From the NCBI GenBank assembly GCA_963777895.1, contig CAVZSF010000007.1:1-64000 (forward strand): a stretch of DNA of 64,000 nt, in the 5' to 3' direction. The notes beneath the pieces are model-generated. The model did no database searches. It saw only the letters and a program-made list of their open reading frames with translations, and was not told the origin of the DNA. The translations under genes were made by a program, and so were the position numbers. Shown here piece by piece: positions 62,142 to 64,000 of the stretch. The DNA is from UBA2241 sp963777895. Its GTDB lineage: Bacteria > Actinomycetota > Thermoleophilia > UBA2241. How positions within the stretch are numbered: position 1 is the first letter of the stretch; every line of letters begins with the position of its first letter.

Positions 62142-62630
62142 ATGAGCACGCATGCGACCGTCCTGTCTCCGGAGCTCGTTCACGACAGCCTGAAGGGAGA
62201 TGAGGTCAAGACGCTCGGTCCCGGGTGGCGCGAGGCGCTCGCCGACGTGCCTCTGTTCGGGGAGCTCTCGAAGCGCCACCTCGGCCGGATCGCGCGCCTG
62301 GCCGAGCTGCGGCGTTACGAGCCCGGCGACGTCGTGGTTCGCTCGGGCGGCTCGGGCGACGCCTTCTACGTGATCCTCGACGGCGAGGGCGCGATGATGA
62401 CCGGTGAAGGCGAGCGGCGGAACCTGCGTCCAGGGGAGTACTTCGGGGAGCTCGCTCTGCTCGACGGCCTGCCGCGGTCGGCGACGATCGTCGCCGATGG
62501 CGAGATGACCGTCGCCCGCATCGGCCGGCCGGCCTTCCTGCGGCTGCTGCACGAGGAGCCGAGCGTCGCCGTCGGGCTCTCGATGGGGCTCGTAGGCATC
62601 ATCCGCCGTCTTCAGCTCCACCGTCAGTGA
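62142..62630 (+). CDS. cyclic nucleotide-binding domain protein
   Basis: 162 residues from ATG 62142 (GGGGGGATCCCG upstream). Single cNMP-binding domain: VPLFGELSKRHLGRIARLAELRRYEPGDVVVRSGGSGDAFYVILDGEGAMMTGEGE, LRPGEYFGELALLDGLPRSATIVADG (phosphate-binding cassette with GELALLDGLPRSAT). No DNA-binding or enzyme domain, so it may regulate a partner by binding cAMP or a related nucleotide. Confidence 0.88.
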   Translation: MSTHATVLSPELVHDSLKGDEVKTLGPGWREALADVPLFGELSKRHLGRIARLAELRRYEPGDVVVRSGGSGDAFYVILDGEGAMMTGEGERRNLRPGEYFGELALLDGLPRSATIVADGEMTVARIGRPAFLRLLHEEPSVAVGLSMGLVGIIRRLQLHRQ

Positions 62631-62634
62631 GTCG

Positions 62635-62674
62635 GCGAAGGGGCGGGCGGCGCTCGCGCCGCCCGCCCCTTCGC
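62635..62674 (+). terminator. terminator after the cNMP-binding gene
   Basis: Perfect 18-bp stem GCGAAGGGGCGGGCGGCG with complement and CTCG loop, 5 nt after the stop codon. Confidence 0.85.
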
Positions 62675-62710
62675 TGTGCTACGTTTCCTCCGGTCACACC
62701 AGGAGGGACG

Positions 62711-63220
62711 ATGGACTTCTTCGAGACGATCAAGAGCCGCTACAGCGTACGCGGCTACAAGGCCGATCCCGTGGACGACGACACCCTTCACCGGGTCCTC
62801 GAGGCGGCGCAGCTCGCACCGACGGCCGCCAACCGCCAGCCCTTCCGCCTGGTCGTCATCCACACGCGGGGGCGCGAGGAAGAGCTGGCGAGGGTGTACG
62901 CGCGCGCCTGGTTCACGCAGGCCCCGCTGGTGATCGCCGTCGTGGCCGTTCCCGGCGAAGCCTGGCGGCGCATGGACGACAAGCCCTACGACGAGGTCGA
63001 CGCCACGATCGCCATGGACCACCTGATCCTTGCCGCCGCGAGTCTCGGTCTCGGCACGTGCTGGATCGCCGCCTTCGATCCCGCCGCCGCGCGCGAGGTG
63101 CTCGGCCTGCCGGACGACGTCGAGCCGATCGCCTTCACGCCGCTGGGGTATCCAGACAAGGCGTCTGCCGGCACCAGCCGGCGGCCGCTGGAGGAGCTCG
63201 TCAGGTACGAGCGCTGGTGA
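62711..63220 (+). CDS. nitroreductase family protein
   Basis: 169 residues from ATG 62711 (AGGAGGGACG upstream). FMN-dependent nitroreductase fold: MDFFETIKSRYSVRGYKADPVDDDTLHRVLEAAQLAPTAANRQPFRLVVI, DATIAMDHLILAAASLGLGTCWIAAFDP, AFTPLGYPDK. RYSVRGY and APTAANRQP bind FMN phosphate. Reduces nitro compounds, quinones or flavins with NAD(P)H. Followed by an MBL-like gene 33 nt later. Confidence 0.9.
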   Translation: MDFFETIKSRYSVRGYKADPVDDDTLHRVLEAAQLAPTAANRQPFRLVVIHTRGREEELARVYARAWFTQAPLVIAVVAVPGEAWRRMDDKPYDEVDATIAMDHLILAAASLGLGTCWIAAFDPAAAREVLGLPDDVEPIAFTPLGYPDKASAGTSRRPLEELVRYERW

Positions 63221-63253
63221 CCGGCCCCGCCGCCGGCCGACGAGGAGGACACG

Positions 63254-63874
63254 ATGACCGAGCCGCGTGAGGTCGCCGCCGAGGTCCACGAGGTGGTCGA
63301 CGGTCTGTACTACTGGCAGATCCACAACAGCAACATCGGCGGCGCGATCTCGAGCTCTCACGCGATCGTGAGCGGCGACGAGTGCGTCTTCGTCGATCCG
63401 GTGCGCCTCTCCGACGAGGCGCTGGCGCGCCTCCCCAAGCCGTCCGCCGTCGTCCTCAACGCGCGCACGCACCAGCGCGCCGCCTGGCGCTACCGGCGCG
63501 AGTGCGGCGCCGAGGTCTGGCTGCCGGCGGACGCGCCGCCGGCGGACGAGGAGCCCGACCACAGGTACGCGGAGGGCGACGTCCTGCCCGGCGGCCTCGT
63601 CGCCGTCCGCACGCCGGGGCCCGAATGGCCGCACTACTCGCTGCTGCGCCAGGGCAGCCCCGGCGTCCTCATCTGTTCCGACCTGGTGTCTCACGAGGGC
63701 GGAGGAGAGCTTCTCTTCATACCGCCCGAGTACCACGACGATCCCGCGGAGACGCGGCGCAGCGTGCGTCGGCTCCTCGACCTCCGCTTCGGCGTGCTGT
63801 GCTTCGACCACGGCGCGCCGATCGTGCGCGATCCGAAGCGGTCGCTGCGCCGGCTGCTCGAGGCTACCGCCTGA
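63254..63874 (+). CDS. metallo-beta-lactamase fold-like protein, metal motif degenerate
   Basis: 206 residues from ATG 63254 (GAGGAGGACACG upstream). Strand order and lengths fit an MBL hydrolase: VDGLYYWQIHNSNIGGAISSSHAIVSGDECVFVDPV, then PSAVVLNARTHQRAAWRYRRECGAEVWLPADAP, ADEEPDHRYAEGDVLPGG, GPEWPHYSLLRQGSPGVLICSDLVSH, LLDLRFGVLCFDHGAPIV. The THxHxDH metal motif is replaced by THQRAAWR, while later GPEWPHY and CSDLVS positions for His and Asp are kept. Metal binding is doubtful; function unknown. Just upstream of the probable hutH gene. Confidence 0.75.
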   Translation: MTEPREVAAEVHEVVDGLYYWQIHNSNIGGAISSSHAIVSGDECVFVDPVRLSDEALARLPKPSAVVLNARTHQRAAWRYRRECGAEVWLPADAPPADEEPDHRYAEGDVLPGGLVAVRTPGPEWPHYSLLRQGSPGVLICSDLVSHEGGGELLFIPPEYHDDPAETRRSVRRLLDLRFGVLCFDHGAPIVRDPKRSLRRLLEATA

Positions 63875-63950
63875 GGGCTCGCCGGGTTTCGTCGCCGCCT
63901 CGCCCAGTCTACAGTCGCCTGATGCAGGACCACCCCCGAGAGGAGACGCC

Positions 63951-64000
63951 GTGTCTATCGTGCTGGACGGCCAGTCGCTGACCATCGAGAAGCTCGTCCG
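63951..64000 (+). CDS. probable aromatic amino acid lyase (histidine ammonia-lyase), 5' end only
   Basis: GTG 63951 follows GAGGAGACGCC; the first 16 residues VSIVLDGQSLTIEKLV match the beginning of HutH proteins (VxLDGxSLTxExxV). The gene runs off the right edge. Only the N-terminus is visible, so family assignment is by the opening motif alone. Confidence 0.55.
   Translation, partial: MSIVLDGQSLTIEKLV

Noticed and set aside
1..64000. CRISPR arrays, prophage genes, transposases or tRNA-Pyl (CUA anticodon)
   Set aside because: None seen by eye on either strand; absence of tRNA-Pyl here only means it is not in this window.

Overview
This is a GC-rich chromosomal window from a bacterium, most likely a deep-branching member of the Actinomycetota. 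That placement is inferred from base composition, gene families (RpoD with region 1.1, FixABCX with DUF3870, S9 peptidase, BdbD/VKOR pair) and Actinomycetota-like -10 and -35 boxes; no marker phylogeny was possible. There are four tRNA genes (Asn, a CAT-anticodon tRNA, Gly, Cys), no rRNA, no CRISPR array and no clear insertion sequence. Many genes carry single-base frameshifts (roughly 30 over the window, most of them reading as one extra or missing base). This looks like residual indel error in an assembly rather than gene decay, so the interrupted genes are annotated here as whole genes.

The most important feature is the minus-strand locus at 5.46-11.85 kb: an ammonium transporter (amt), a tungsten-type aldehyde:ferredoxin oxidoreductase, a dimethylamine methyltransferase (mtbB) and a trimethylamine methyltransferase (mttB). 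Both methyltransferases contain an in-frame TAG at the position where the characterised enzymes carry pyrrolysine (Pyl), with conserved coding on both sides. The organism therefore probably has an expanded code with Pyl at UAG, while about a dozen other genes in this window still end in TAG. No pyl genes, tRNA-Pyl or corrinoid proteins were seen in the window.

A second metabolic module lies at 13.05-20.56 kb. Divergent operons encode a two-subunit CoA-transferase (minus strand) and DUF3870, acyl-CoA dehydrogenase and FixC-X-A-B (plus strand). This is a CoA-activation and acyl-CoA redox system coupled to an electron-bifurcating flavoprotein complex. The 5' leaders of the CoA-transferase operon and of the dehydrogenase/Fix operon each hold a hairpin with the same 9-bp arms and similar inner sequence, a candidate shared regulatory RNA.

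The rest is mixed. At 0-5.4 kb are the 3' part of rpoD, a B12-binding radical-SAM-like gene and a secreted metallophosphatase. At 12.2-12.9 kb is an RHH/PIN toxin-antitoxin pair behind a perfect 25-bp inverted repeat. At 20.9-28.8 kb are an amidinotransferase, PhzF, an AI-2E family permease, a rifampin ADP-ribosyltransferase with a DnaJ-like zinc-finger extension, and aldo/keto reductase and alcohol dehydrogenase genes. At 29-40 kb are two multicopper oxidases (one about 1,600 residues with FN3 domains) flanking a histidine kinase and two response regulators. At 40-50 kb are BdbD/VKOR, OsmC/ArsR/ferredoxin, an MFS exporter, Nif3/RNase H, an NHL-repeat protein and a cyclopropane synthase. At 50-64 kb are an MFS permease, an aldo/keto reductase, a membrane-tethered sigma-like factor, a diguanylate cyclase, Fic and nucleotidyltransferase genes, an S9 peptidase, YggT, EamA, a cNMP-binding protein, a nitroreductase, an MBL-like protein and the start of a probable histidine ammonia-lyase gene.
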